Notes: generated from the sequence alone by a model not told the origin. Positions 44,957 to 56,749 are shown, numbered from the stretch's first letter. The stretch: DNA of 64,000 nt from Agrypnia vestita (GCA_016648135.1 JADDOH010004226.1:1-64000), one strand, 5' to 3'. Made by a program: numbers and translations.

Positions 44957-45600
44957 GGGCAAGAGAGAATAGAACGCCATATTCTTTTATCTTGGCACAC
45001 CAGTTTTGATTCGGCTACATTCATACATTTTCTCATGCAAGGTTGATGAGGCTTTTAACAGGGCCATCCTCCAATACTTGTAGTATCTGATCACGCCAAG
45101 TCTTTCGCGGACGTCCTCTAATCCTGTTGCCTTCAACACTCGCACCATATAATTTCTTAACCATCCTTTCCTCGCTCATACGTTCTACATGACCAAACCA
45201 TCTCAGCACTCCTTTCTTTATTGTGTCTACCACATTAGACACATCATTACATTCACTTATAATTTGTTCATTCCTCACTCTATCGACCAACGATTTTCCA
45301 CACAAGCGTCTTAGTGACCGCATTTCCATCGCATTCAGTCTACTTTCATTTCTTTTTTGCCAATTTCAGGCTTCAGAATCGGCACTAGAACGCGATTTTG
45401 TGCCTTTAATATTGCTTCTTTTGACATGTTGCCTTGTAAGTTCTTATTAGCCATAATGGCATTCAGAGCACTGTTTACTTTGTTACCCGCAGTCACTCTC
45501 CTTTCGATATCGTTCTCAGCCTTGCCGTCTCTACTAAATATAGGTACTTCCCAAGTACACAAACTCATTCACTTGTTATAAGCATTCGTTGTTTACAATT
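44957..45600 (-). mobile_element. RTE-like non-LTR retrotransposon, longest copy
   Basis: On the minus strand from 45568 it reads FSRDGKAENDIERRVTAGNK, NAIMANKNLQGNMSKEAILK, NRVLVPILKP, and then, after a frameshift near 45355, NAMEMRSLRRLCGKSLVDRV, KKGVLRWFGHVERMSEERMV and RPRKTWRDQILQVLEDGPVK. The N/D-D-I-E-R-R-x-x-A-G-N-K block is upstream RT sequence not present in the 3.5- and 10-kb copies. The frame near the 3' end ends early (VKSLINLA). No (GTTA)n tail remains. Confidence 0.85.
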
Positions 45601-46583
45601 ACATCACACTTATCATTCTTTATTCTCTCTCGAACACCAACACTTGGTGATTGGTGTTCGAGATACCATACTTGTACAGATTATAACAACAAAACTGATC
45701 CTGTTTACTTCACATTATCAAATCTTTTTTGAAGGCAAAGTTATATTTTTAAGATGATGGAAGCATACAAATCACCTATTTATTATATTTGCACAATTCT
45801 GATTTATTTTAAAAGGTGTTTAGATCCTTTATGTATTGCCATAGATAGGTTATCGTTTCACTTGCTATTTAAGAAGTTAGTGTCGTTTAAATCAAATCAA
45901 AACTACAAACTGGAAAAAATCACCAACCGACAAGCGACAGTCACTGTCAGAATAGAAAAAATGTCCCATATAGATATTTTTACAAAACTTGAGTGTGGAA
46001 AAAAGCCTTAAAGCCTTACCTTACAAAAAATAATTATAATAAAATAAACAATTATAAATAAAATAAATAAATAACATTGAATTTGTACTTATGTTAAAGC
46101 GTAAGGAAGTTTTAAGAGTATTAATAGTTTTACGACTAGCATGACAACTACTATGACAAACAGTAAACATTTGAAGAATTTCAAAATAATATTTTTTCTT
46201 ACCATATTTATAACGTTAACAAAATTAAATTTGGTTTCATTTGTACGCTGCACCGTTTTGACCAATATGAGTCTCATAAAAAATTTTTATAAAAATATTG
46301 TATTAATTTTACACAAATTCTCAGTACGTTAATCAACATATTTTAAGTATCAAAAATTATTGAAAAGTTATTCATTGTTCACATTTGAAATCTTTATCAC
46401 TTTAAATGACATGGTAGTTAACTTAGTTATAACTTAAATAAATTTGTTATTACCTATATAATTAAACACTTACCTAAACTAATTATTTCAGAAATATTTT
46501 CTTAATTTTAGGAATAGACTTACACTTATGAACTTTATAATTATTAGCAAAAAAAGTCTTTACTCCTCTATAGAAATAATAAT
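45601..46583. other. AT-rich DNA; possible LINE tail
   Basis: An 85-codon frame (45754-46011) is followed by AAAATAAATAAATAAC at 46060-46075, a tail-like sequence. The frame itself is not recognisable. The inverted motif ACACCAA/TTGGTGT occurs near 45635-45660. Confidence 0.35.
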
Positions 46584-46745
46584 TTAATCTGATTCAGGCA
46601 AAGTGTTTTTTTCAGTTGATGAACGTGGAATGTTGATAAACCTACTCATGTTAAAATTAGTGGGTATAATTTTGTCCTTACAAAGTTGAGCTAAATCCTC
46701 ATATTTTTTCTTTGAAATTGGCAGGCGTGATCGACAGCATGGCAC
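46584..46745 (-). pseudogene. Transposon-protein C-terminal relic (weak)
   Basis: The minus-strand frame reads CCRSRLPISKKKYEDLAQLC, DKIIPTNFNMSRFINIPRSS and a stop. The L-P-I-S-x-x-K-x-x-D-L-x-x-L-C-x-x-x-x-I-P pattern recalls the tail of insect transposon-encoded proteins, but I cannot name the family. Stops lie upstream. Confidence 0.3.
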
Positions 46746-47434
46746 GTTAGTTTTTTAATGAATTTCGATGACACTCGGCTTTGCAGATTTGAAGTACCTA
46801 GAAGTACTTACGACTGGAATAGTTGAAGTATATTTATTTATCAGTGTTTCATCTCAAAAAAAGTTATATAAATGATAAGGACATCTGCTTAGTACAACAC
46901 TTTTAAGATAAAGTAAATCATAGTGTCAAATAGTCAACAAGGGCCATCCGTTAGTTGCGTATAGACGTTAATATGCGATTTTTCGACTCATATTAAAAAT
47001 ACGCACTGAGGGTTACGCCTACTATAAAACAAGTACTTTTCATAGTAAAAAAAATACCTTCGAACGTTCAATGTATGAGTCCTAGTCCAATTTGCTCTCA
47101 TAATGTGTTTAATAATTTGAAGCCGCTGGCAAACGGACAATAATTTTTACTTATTAAAAAACTAAAACAGAAGTAATAAGTGGGACCAATCGACGCAGAA
47201 TTTTTTTTTGATTCGAGTGATATATATAACTCAATATCGGCCAAATTTTCGCTTGGTCATTTTTTCCTTTCCACCGTCGATATGTAGTGAGAAGCTACTT
47301 TTATTTAGTTTAATTGTTTTATATGTGTATCGATCATGAAACTACTTCAAGTGTAGTTATTAATATTATATGGTGTAGTTATTCAACATTACTCAACAGA
47401 ATGCTAGACTACTGGACTAATTTTTTCTCTTCAG
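46746..47434. other. AT-rich DNA, nothing recognised
   Basis: No coding or repeat signature seen. Confidence 0.4.
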
Positions 47435-48120
47435 TTTTTATTTAAAGTTCATTTTGACGCAGTTTGGTTTTTTATTTAAAGTTCACTTTTAACGCAGTCG
47501 GGTTTTTTAATTTTTTTTTATTTTACACTTTCTATTTAGACGGTTAATTTTTTAATTATTTATTTATTTTTATTAGGTTACTTCTCATTGTATTAAGTAA
47601 TGTTTTAGGTAACGGTCGTTAAAATTATTTTCCAAAGCAGTAAAATTCTGGGTTTGTCATTCGATTTTAAGATTTTTATCTCATGATAATTATGTTGTTA
47701 TAATAAGACCGATTGTGTGTTTGTTTAAGAAATTTATCACAGCTTTATTATAAGTATTGAAAATGTATGAGAGTGGTTGCTAAGCATCTTGAAAACGTTA
47801 TCGATCCTAAATGGTCATTCGAAATTAAAAATGAAAACAGAAACTTAAATATGATTTTCAAATACCTATATTCAACAAATTTCGTTGACTTTCATTTTTT
47901 TATTTTCCACAATATGGCGTCTAGATGTCACCATATTGAATTTTGATTACTCTCATGTTTAGTGACACCCGCAAGATTAAGACAAATCAATTTACGCAAG
48001 AATCATCAAAATCGGCTCACACGTTTGGTCTCCAGAGTGCTACAAAGGAACATACATACATAAATAAGCTGATAAACACATTACCCTCCATTGCGTTGCG
48101 CAGCCGGGTAAAAAGGAAAC
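47435..48120. repeat. Dispersed Lepidoptera-type repeat (CGCAGTCGGGTTTTTT family)
   Basis: Starts with a 33-bp tandem pair, TTTTTATTTAAAGTTCA...CGCAGT(TT/CG)GGT, at 47435-47509. It ends with CATCAAAATCGGCTCACACG, CAAAGGAACATACATACAT and TTGCGCAGCCGGGTAAAAAG. These phrases are typical of a common, uncharacterised moth repeat family. The frame 47943-48146 is within it and is not a gene. Confidence 0.4.
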
Positions 48121-48197
48121 GAGAATTTATTCACAAGAAGAATTAAGTTTTTCATACGGTTTCATAGCGTGTCATTCATTGGAAACAGGACGTGCTA

Positions 48198-48530
48198 AGT
48201 ACAAGAAATAGATGCCTTTGTATACGGCGCAGGAGATGAATGCCAAATATCCCATGAACCAAAGACTAATGAGTGCCTCAACATGAATTTGTTAAATATT
48301 TGGCCACATCGCATGCAAATAAGATCTGATGAGTCTGAGAATAACCGAAGAGAGGTGCATGGCTGGAGGGAATATCTCTTGACTGAACAAATCAGTCTAC
48401 TCCTTCTCGTGGTTTCTTCGGAGCAGTAACGCAGAGACAGTTGGAAAAGGATTGCTAAGAATACGATAAACGGGACAGCATATGAGGGACTCTACGTAAC
48501 TATGGAGGAACCGGTTCATAAGATAAATGT
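48198..48530 (+). pseudogene. Open stretch of unknown origin
   Basis: After a stop at 48197 about 78 codons stay open (VQEIDAFVYGAGDECQISHE, NNRREVHGWREYLLTEQISL...). After one stop near 48428 another 32 codons continue in the same frame (RRDSWKRIAKNTINGTAYEG). Composition is protein-like but I recognise no family and there is no early ATG. Possible decayed exon or transposon remnant. Confidence 0.25.
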
Positions 48531-48963
48531 AACTTGACATTAATAATTATTTTTTAAATAATGATGATGGAAAATTTTTTCCGATACATACAGGTGTAAT
48601 TAATTTATAAAATATAAGTAGAACCATACAAATAATAAAATCAATTTTTAAAAATTTACAATCAATCACGAATCAATCTACAAAGTCAATCTACAAAGTT
48701 GCACAATTAATTGAAACATTAATAATTTTTAATTTAACAAGTGTAAAAATACAAAATAAAATTTTGTTCCAGTTTAATTATCATCAATCATGCAAAATAT
48801 TAATATTCCAGCTCATATAGAATTCTTTTTGTGTCTCTTTTATATGCAAACCCATTAAAATATATGAATTTCAATTGGGTTAAATTTAATATAAAGTTTA
48901 GCTGATAAAACCTAAAAACATCCAAGGATACATATATAGGCCTGAACACTAGTTGATACTTAA
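48531..48963. other. AT-rich DNA, nothing recognised
   Basis: No coding or repeat signature seen. Confidence 0.4.
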
Positions 48964-49046
48964 TAATTTAAAGGTTTAGGTACGCTTTTAAAGCGTAATT
49001 TGCCGTAAAATTTACACATTTAAGGCGTACTTTAGCCTTTAAATTA
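48964..49046. repeat. Short inverted repeat (22-bp arms)
   Basis: TAATTTAAAGGTTTAGGTACGC (48964-48985) is answered by GCGTACTTTAGCCTTTAAATTA (49025-49046), with a few mismatches. An 83-bp foldback unit. Confidence 0.7.
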
Positions 49047-49232
49047 TTTACGTATTGACTCGCATTTGAGCCATAGTCTTGCTAAGCAATAAGGTCGTCT
49101 GGATTTTTTTAAACTTGATATGTATAAAATCAATGAGACCAGTGAAGCACACGGTACTGCCGAAATCCTAGCTCGTTTATTAACACCAAAAATTATATAC
49201 AGAAAAATAGTGGTAAAATTTAGGGAGCGGAT

Positions 49233-49715
49233 GAAGATGAATGTTCTGCGGCGTCAGCTCAATCAGATATCAGTAGGTGGTAGATACTGAAGTTCGTGTT
49301 TCCGAAAATTGGAAATAGTTGATGGTCTCCGTCGATAAATCTCGAAGTCAGGTCTAGAAGATGAAGTTCTGCGACGTCAGCTCAATATCAGTAGGTGGTA
49401 GATACTAAAGTTCGTATTTCCGAAAATTGGAAATGGTTGATGGACTCCGTCTATAAATCTCGAAATCAGTTCGAGAAGATGAAGTTCTGCGGGGTCAGCC
49501 CAATCAGATATCAGTAGGTGGTAGATACTGAAGTTCGTGTTTCCGAAAATTGGAAATAGTTGATGGTCTCCGTCGATAAATCTCGAAGTCAGGTCTAGAA
49601 GATGAAGTTCTGCGACGTCAGCTCAATATCAGTAGGTGGTAGATACTAAAGTTCGTATTTCCGAAAATTGGAAATGGTTGATGGACTCCGTCGGTAAATC
49701 TCGAAGTCAATTCGA
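49233..49715. repeat. Tandem repeat with higher-order (A-B)x2 structure
   Basis: Four units start GAAGATGAA at 49233, 49357, 49475 and 49598. Units 1 and 3 contain CAATCAGATATCAGTAGG and GATGGTCTCCGTCGATAAAT; units 2 and 4 lack the CAGAT insertion and have ACTAAAGTTCGTATTTCC and GATGGACTCC. A and B alternate, giving a 241-bp higher-order period. Confidence 0.9.
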
Positions 49716-50066
49716 GAATAACACGAGGCTTTGCATTATTAATGCTGATATTTAGTTGACTAAGTTTTCAATAACAGGTTAATTTACTCCTTAATTTTAA
49801 TTAATAACAATATAACATAAGAACATACCAGTCGAATTACATGCTAGTGTGTATCTTAGTTTATGTGTATATTTATATCAGTGAATTCTAAACAACGCTC
49901 ACTTTAGGCAATACATGAGTCTGTGTATCAACGCCCTCGTCAGAATATTGCAATAATAACATTAATTATATGGTAACACAAATTAGATAATATTATTAAT
50001 ATAGCAGTATCAGGAAAACAGCGTCTCGATATGTAATACATTTAATATATGATCACAAATAACACA
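49716..50066. other. AT-rich DNA, nothing recognised
   Basis: No coding or repeat signature seen. Confidence 0.4.
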
Positions 50067-50345
50067 AGTAACCAACTAATCGTAACGTCGTTTCTCCCGG
50101 GATTAGGCAGAGACGACCATACTCTTCTGTCTTGACATACCTTCCTTGTCTTGTTCACATTCACCATACATTTTTTGACTCTTGAAGATTCTAAAGCGGT
50201 CTTCCAATATCATATTTACTTGATAGAATGTTTTTTTAAGACGAACTTCATTCATGTTTCCTTCAAAACTCGACACATTTATTTTATTAATCGTCTTTCA
50301 ACGTGCCCAAGCCAATTATGCTAACTCTTACTTATTGTTATCGAT
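50067..50345 (-). mobile_element. RTE-like LINE fragment, highly diverged
   Basis: Plus-strand text AACCAACTAATCGTAACGTC, GGGATTAGGCAGAGACG, ATACTCTTCTGTCTTGACAT and CTCGACACATTTATTTTATT follows the same order as 3527-3780, with many changes. The tail repeat is degraded. Confidence 0.6.
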
Positions 50346-50659
50346 TACGCTGCAAGGATATCTACTTTTGTTCTAAAATTGTTTTTAAAGTATGTTTAGA
50401 GAACAAAAAATACACAATCAATATTATTATATAATAGCCGTAAAATTTTGAATATTATTGTACTACCCATGAAAATTCATGATTCGGAAATCATTTATTT
50501 TTTTATTCGCTTAAACCTAAAACTTATTTCCGATTTACTTATAATTAATTAAATCGTTTTAAAACTTAATTGCAGGAGCAAATATTTAAAGCAGCAACTC
50601 TTTATGATGAAATCTTTTGTGAATGTTTATTCGTGATTCATCACTATTCAATATTTTTG

Positions 50660-51068
50660 TGATTCCAGTAAGTTAGAGAGTTGATAATAATCATACACCT
50701 AATCGAGAATTTTCTAACACTCTGAACGTTTCGAATAAATGATCATACCAGAACATATGCGAGATGACATTCTCTATATAAAGGGCGGCTTAACCGCTGC
50801 GCATTTAAGTTTGTATTTGTCAGCCGCAAGAAGACAAAAGAAAGAGAGAAAACGACAACCGGCGATTCAGTGCGGCCAGCGAAACAAATGACGAGAGACA
50901 CGGCAGACAGAGAACGATCACTGTGATAAAAAACGTCTGCAAATTACATAATACTGCATCAGTTAAATTTGTGTTCAGTGACTTTTTATGATCAAATAAA
51001 ACTTATTTTCATTAATTTGTCCTCCAAGGTATCCCATATTGTGATCCCTCCATTGTGATTCCGTAACA
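50660..51068 (+). promoter_or_regulatory. LTR-like promoter and terminator segment (possible solo LTR)
   Basis: CTATATAAAGG (50774-50784) is a TATA box; AATAAA lies at 50995-51000; the segment ends in TTCCGTAACA at 51068, an LTR-like CA end. The region between is purine-rich and transcript-leader-like. The 5' TG end is not found, so the LTR is probably truncated or diverged. Confidence 0.4.
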
Positions 51069-51430
51069 ATACGTAAGAGGAGAGGTCCAAAATTTCGCAG
51101 GATGGAGGAGAAAAGAAAGGAGTAGGTCCACTCGTTTAGAATCATACTAATTGGCATCTCATTATAAACATATACATATATAAGTCATTATGAGTATATA
51201 GGTATTATACAAGTCTCATTTATAAGCCCTAGGACATCATTCGTTTACAAGATTTCGCCCTGCAAACAATTCAATTCGGAATTAAACTTTGGAGAAAATA
51301 GAACATCGCGCCATTATAAAGTTCCTTATCAAGCAAGAAAAATCTCTTCAAAATATAATGAGTAAAAGAGAAACTTATGGTTTATGTATTCTGGGGTATT
51401 ATGCCGTGTTTTTACGACCTTTCTGGCCAA
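51069..51430. other. Unassigned DNA
   Basis: No coding or repeat signature seen. Confidence 0.35.
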
Positions 51431-51475
51431 CGTTTCGGATCCCAGTATAGGGTCCATCATTAACTGTTTATAAGG
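51431..51475 (-). other. Hammerhead-core-like motif
   Basis: Minus strand TGATGGACCCTATACTGGGA followed by TCCGAAACGTTGGCC. The TGATG...stem (GGACCC/GGGATCC)...CGAAAC layout resembles the hammerhead core reported in Penelope-like elements, but the CTGATGA box is degenerate. Confidence 0.3.
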
Positions 51476-52312
51476 AACACTGTCCTGATAAAAACATGAT
51501 TTTTTAGTAGCACGGACTTTTCAAACAATACAGAGTAAAAAAATACGAACCCTGCCCGGGATAACCAGTCGACGCCAGAACATCACTGTTTCGCACACGA
51601 TCAATCCAGCGGCATAAAATTGAATTTTTTAAATTTAATAAAAATAACAACAACCGTGTGTGTGTGTGTATGTGTGTGTTGGCGCCCATTCGATAAATTC
51701 AAAGGATGTAAATAAAAATTGCCCGCGAAAAGCAATTAGTGAATCATCGTTGACCGCGTATGAATGAAAAAGGGGGTCATTAGGACGAGACAATATTGCC
51801 GATAAAATTTCCAAGAAGTGAAATCTCGCCATCTCCGCCATTTAGTTTTCATTCATTTGACTTCTATTGTGTTGACTCACTAATTGACTTGGACGATATT
51901 ATTCTAAGAATTTCAATGTGTTTGTTTATATTTCGTTTTCATTGTATGTGTAATTGTTACCATAAGGTTTATTTTTTGAACATTTATGCATTTAGTTTAT
52001 AATATTTCTTATACTCGCGTCGAGGCCTCGACAACTTGAATAGTTTTAAGAATTTTTTGTAATTTTATTCTATATGTAATTTGTAATTTTTTGTTGTAAA
52101 TAAAATGAGTGGAATTAGCGGTCTTATTACTGACGAATCCTGACTGGAGATATAAGGTTTTGTGCATTATTAGGACATCCGCGAGATTCGGAAATAAACG
52201 TATCTCACTGTGGAGGATGACGGCCGATCTCGCGGATTAAATTAAATAGCAAAAATATGTTTTTTGCCAGTTTTCAGATAACTGCGCAGCAGATTTGAAA
52301 GGCCGTTAAAAT

Positions 52313-52406
52313 GGTCAGGCAGGCCGACGTTTGAACGCGACAAGCCGGCGCCTGGCGGGGGTCAGGCAGGCCGACGTTTGAACGCGACAAGCCGGCGCCT
52401 GGCGGG
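52313..52406. repeat. 47-bp exact tandem duplication in GC-rich DNA
   Basis: GGTCAGGCAGGCCGACGTTT...GCCGGCGCCTGGCGG occurs twice back to back (52313-52359, 52360-52406) with no difference that I can see. The surrounding 52200-52450 is a GC-rich island without a frame. Confidence 0.9.
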
Positions 52407-52639
52407 GGCCGCTGGTTTATGGACCAGACGTACGCGGCGCGTGGAAAGTTTGCAACGCCGTAAAATCAGAAAGTTCACGAGATGAACTCAGAAAAAGTGC
52501 ACAAAACCTGGCATGTCATTTCCTGTCAGAATTCGTTATAAAATAAAGAATCGGATTAGTTTGGAAGGAGATACATCGAGAGATAGGAATCGGCCTTTTT
52601 TGAGGCGATTTATGAACGCCGACACATCCGGACACATTG

Positions 52640-53112
52640 GTACTAATTAAATTCACATGCGGATGTGCCAGGCGTTCAATTTGACGTAACATTTACATAT
52701 GTACACCTCCCCGTTCGGGAGATAATTTGGCTAGGCGGGCAAAATAGTCCGTTTAGAGGATGGGCCGGCGCGGATCATACCGCTCGGGAATGCTGCGCTG
52801 ACCACCATCCGCCACTGGGTATTCTCGAGATGTCTCTCCCCTCCCTTACTAATCCCATTTTGACCGTTGATTTCCCGCTGTGTCTAGATTTTAAGTATAA
52901 ATAAAGGAAGATTCCGCAGACTCAGCATCCTCAGTTCGCCGATATTACTTTTACCTTGTTACGCTGCCGGTCCGCGGAATCGTTTTTTGCAAAATAAAGT
53001 GTCTTTTATTTTTAATTTAAATTCCCGAAAAAGTGTTTTTTGTTGTTGCTTTCGAATTTACCTTTGTGCTTAAAATATTATAAATTTATACTGAATTTCT
53101 CCCACCGTAACA
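52640..53112 (+). promoter_or_regulatory. LTR-like segment with TATA, initiator and poly(A) signal
   Basis: TATAAATA at 52897, TCAGT initiator at 52931-52935 (36 bp downstream), AATAAA at 52993, and an end in CCCACCGTAACA at 53112. This is the order U3-R-U5 of a plus-strand LTR. The 5' end is not defined. The frame 52665-52904 runs across the promoter and is not taken as a gene. The mariner relic follows directly. Confidence 0.45.
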
Positions 53113-53174
53113 CGGAGACCCACCCTATATTTAACTATTTTAAATTCAATTTTTTAGCCAGCTGGGTTTTAAAA

Positions 53175-54025
53175 TATTTTGGGGATTTTTAGTAGTTTTT
53201 CGAACTTGGTATGGCCCTGTGCGTACCAATCACATATAATTAAAAAAGTCGAAAAGTATATAACGAAAGTCACCAGTATGAAGAAAATTTCTGCATTAAT
53301 AGGAGTATCGAAAACCACACTTTTGACGATCTTACACAACCATCCTGGAATGACAAAAGCCAGATGCTAGTCAGCAACGAATTAACGCATCATAGCACTT
53401 TTTGGAACTATGTGGTGAAGACTTTAAACCTATTTTGGAGTGAATTGTTACTGGAGATGAAACTTGGATACATCATTTTGAATCTGAGCCTAAATTTAAT
53501 AAGAGTCGATGAAATGGCATTAGAACGGAACACCACCCCCTTAGAAGTATAAGGTGACGGAACCGGCTGAAAAATTGAAGTCTACGATTTTTTGGTATAC
53601 TAAAGGAGTTTTAGTGGTTAACTACAAAGATTTCTCCATAACCAAAAATTATTGTTCCAGGTTACTGGAATAATTTAAGATAGCCATCAAGGAAAAAACG
53701 GAAAAAATGGACAAAGGGTGCGTTGCATTTGTGGCTTTGAATCGCCTGTTCATCCGTCCTACAGTCCGGACCTGATTTCTAGCGATTATTATTTGTTTCC
53801 AAATTTAAGATGGGAGCTATTGAGGAAAAAATTCATTCCGATGAAAAATCATGAATTCGATATTTGAGGGCAAAGAGAAATAATATTTTTTGATGGTATT
53901 TCAAAGCTAATTTTGAGATCTATGAAATTTATAGGAGATTACATAGAAAAAGAAAAATAGTATCATTGTTTTATTAAATTTACAACCCCCTCCATTCCAC
54001 AAATTTCTGGGGCTACCCTCGTATA
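53175..54025 (+). pseudogene. mariner transposase relic
   Basis: Helix-turn-helix piece at 53278-53365 (MKKISALIGVSKTTLLTILH, then NHPGM). The catalytic region begins near 53444 with VTGDETWIHHFESEPK, which holds the first Asp of the D,D34D triad. Then STIFWYTKGVLVVNY (about 53580-53624) and HPSYSPDLISSDYYLFPNL (about 53751-53808) follow in other frames. The HDNAPVH block between them is unrecognisable. Several frameshifts, stops and a deletion after the HTH make it non-functional. GGCTACCCTCGTA at about 54011-54023 may be the right end; a matching left end is not clear. Confidence 0.85.
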
Positions 54026-54029
54026 ACAT

Positions 54030-54978
54030 AGATATTTAATCTTTGTAAATATTATATTCATAATTTACTTATTGTGTATTATATTTATTCAAAACACTAC
54101 AAGAAAATAATGTTTGTAACATTTAAGACTTTAAATAATCTTTATAAGTTTTTTAAAATAATCGCTACTTCGTTTATTTTCATACGGTTCATACATTCCG
54201 ATGGTATGCGTACTAGATGTTGAAGTTTATACTAAAAAAATTGTTTTCTTTTTTATAAAAAAAGTAAAAGCACTATTTCATTGTGAAGACAAGTCGCAGT
54301 CTTCAAAATATGACTGAAGAATAACGTATAACAGAATATTCTAACGTCAAAGGAATGCTATTTGGAGTTTGCTATAATATATGTATGACTGAAGGGGAGC
54401 ATAATAGAAGAAATATTAAGGAAAGAGTAAATGTAAAGTGATCGTATGAGTAGCAATCGGTGATAACCTCTACCCAGTACAGGAATCGACCATTTCCTAC
54501 TGTCTTCTCGGTAAAATAATCTCTCCTGTACTAATTAGATCATTTCCCATTTATTTTTAAAATAAATTGTTTACCTACTCCGAATTAAAAATGGAGTCTA
54601 CATAAAACCGGCATGGTCTAGCGTAGATCTAGCAGCTAGTATCAGTATCAGCAATTAATGGGCTTTTGCCGACATACTACTTATAATTATATTACAACCA
54701 GCTATACAACCCGTCAAAAATGACGTATTTTTAATAATAAATATAAAATGCGGCCGCCAGTTAAGGCTATGAGAACAGCAATATCTAGAGTAACAAAGCA
54801 TCTTGATAACATTTGTAGATATTATTATACAGAAAAAAAATTTTTTGCTTCTTATACCTCATTATTATTGGAGTTATTTGGTAGCGTTAGTGACGGACAT
54901 AGTTACGTAGAGAATTATATATTTTGATAAATGATTAATATCAACGACATATGCAATATAGTAATGGATACACTTGGC
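54030..54978. other. AT-rich DNA, nothing firmly recognised
   Basis: AACCCGTCAAAAATGACGTA at 54708-54727 resembles GACCCGTCAAAAATACGTCG in the giant LTR (29676-29695), so a diverged LTR fragment is possible around 54590-54930. Confidence 0.3.
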
Positions 54979-55150
54979 GGCCCTCGTAGCCCAGTGGGTA
55001 TGACACTAGTTTCCCACACCGAGGGTTCCAGGTTCGATTTCCGATTCCTAACTATTCACAATTAGTGTGTGATTTACTCAAGTTTTATGTGATGTATTTT
55101 TTTTCTGTAATCGGGCCTCTTGGCCTGTTGAAGTGTAAAAAAATATAATC
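54979..55150 (+). mobile_element. tRNA-Glu-like SINE, copy 2
   Basis: Starts GGCCCTCGTAGCCCAGTGGG, has GGTTCGATTTCC as B box, and shares TGTGATTTACTCAAG and TTGGCCTGTTGAAGTG with the copy at 18855-19007. Ends in an A-rich tail. The T-arm is less perfect than in copy 1. Confidence 0.8.
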
Positions 55151-56749
55151 ATTAGTTTTGAAAGGCTATGAATAACAACAGTCCTTTAGAGCAATGAATT
55201 TATTTATATTAATCAAATATATCGGGAGACAATGTTATTGCTCAGAGCTCGAGCCGCGACACACAAATGGTGATTATAAAATGGCGGCTGACCATACAAG
55301 TATACACACAATTTGATATAGATGGAGCTCACGTCGCTTCGTATTATCTTAACAAGTTTCAATTTTCATTATACTGAAATATTAAATTAAAAATCTAAAT
55401 ATCTTAAAAAAATCGAATTCAGAGTATTTTATTTAAAAAAAAAAACAATATTTTCATTTTATTTTATAACAATTTTGAAATCATACTGATTTTGAAAACG
55501 GAATGAGATTATTGTATCAACTATTGTACATTAAGTTATTGGATATAACGGACAAACATTCGAAATTATTATTATTGAGGATATTAATTACCATATTCTC
55601 CTAATAATTAATATTAATAATTCTATTCGCCTGCTATTAGCAAGCAATGGGCAGAAGCCAACAGAAGCCAGATACTGGCTACTTGTATTAATAGTATTAC
55701 GTATCATATCTTTAAAATTTAATATTAAAATATGTAATAATAATAAAGTATAATATCTAGTATCTACATAGTAACTGCTACTATCTGTATAATTCGATAT
55801 TAATTTAAAATGAATATTTAATTCTATAGTAAAATAATTTACTTAAATATTACATTTGTGAATTTGGAATCCCCGTTTTTTAAGAGTGCAATCCTACAAG
55901 TGTAGACCGTCCACCCCATCAAAAATGCTGGGGGCGCACATTCGGGGAGTAGAGAGCAGAAAAATGATTAGACAGAAGCCATAAAGGCTTCCATCTCCCT
56001 GTCACTCTGGTCTGTCGTAAGGGTACCTACCTGCACTCCCCTTCATAAGGATACGATTGCAATGCCTTGCTGAATGCAAGCCGTACGTATAGCCTCTACA
56101 CACATTTTCAGAAACTGAAGAAGGTTACTAAAGAGGATCTACTATTTTTATCTTTGTATCTGATATTTTGATTCAAATATAAGAAAAAAATCATTTATTT
56201 ATTTCGGACGTAATCTATTATCATTGTCTTATTACGGCTAAATGTTATTGATATGTAGGTAGGTATGTATTATCAATTATTTATTATATTCTAATTATTT
56301 ACATTTAGCTAACATTTTTTGTGATAATTTTTACCTACTTCATGAGTTGTTGAAACGATATGTGATAAACGATATGATGTTTTGACATATTTATTTTATT
56401 TATTAAGAATATCGCCATTACAAATACACTTAACACTTGATTATAACGACCCACTAGGTTGATACTATTCTGGGGCAGTTATAATTAACAATTTAATATT
56501 TTAATAATAAAACAATACTTTGTAAAACAATATAAAAGAGAAACATATATTAAAACTTATATCAAAAAATATGACTTGACTTTTAATTTACCGAAAATTC
56601 CACGACATTATTCAGCAACTGATTTTACAATCGTATGGTTAACGAAAAATAAACTGAAATTACTAAGATGTCCTGTAGCTACAAATGATAATATTTACAA
56701 TTTGTAACAGGGCTTATTGCATGGAATAATGTACTTAAATTACGTAATT
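55151..56749. other. Mostly AT-rich DNA
   Basis: A less AT-rich patch at 55880-56100 (for example ACCGTCCACCCCATCAAAAA) holds no recognisable frame. An AGCCATAAAGGCT hairpin lies at 55978-55990. Nothing else seen. Confidence 0.35.

Noticed and set aside
49233..49715. Regular repeats that might suggest a CRISPR-like array
   Set aside because: Units of about 120 bp are contiguous with no spacers, and the DNA is eukaryotic.
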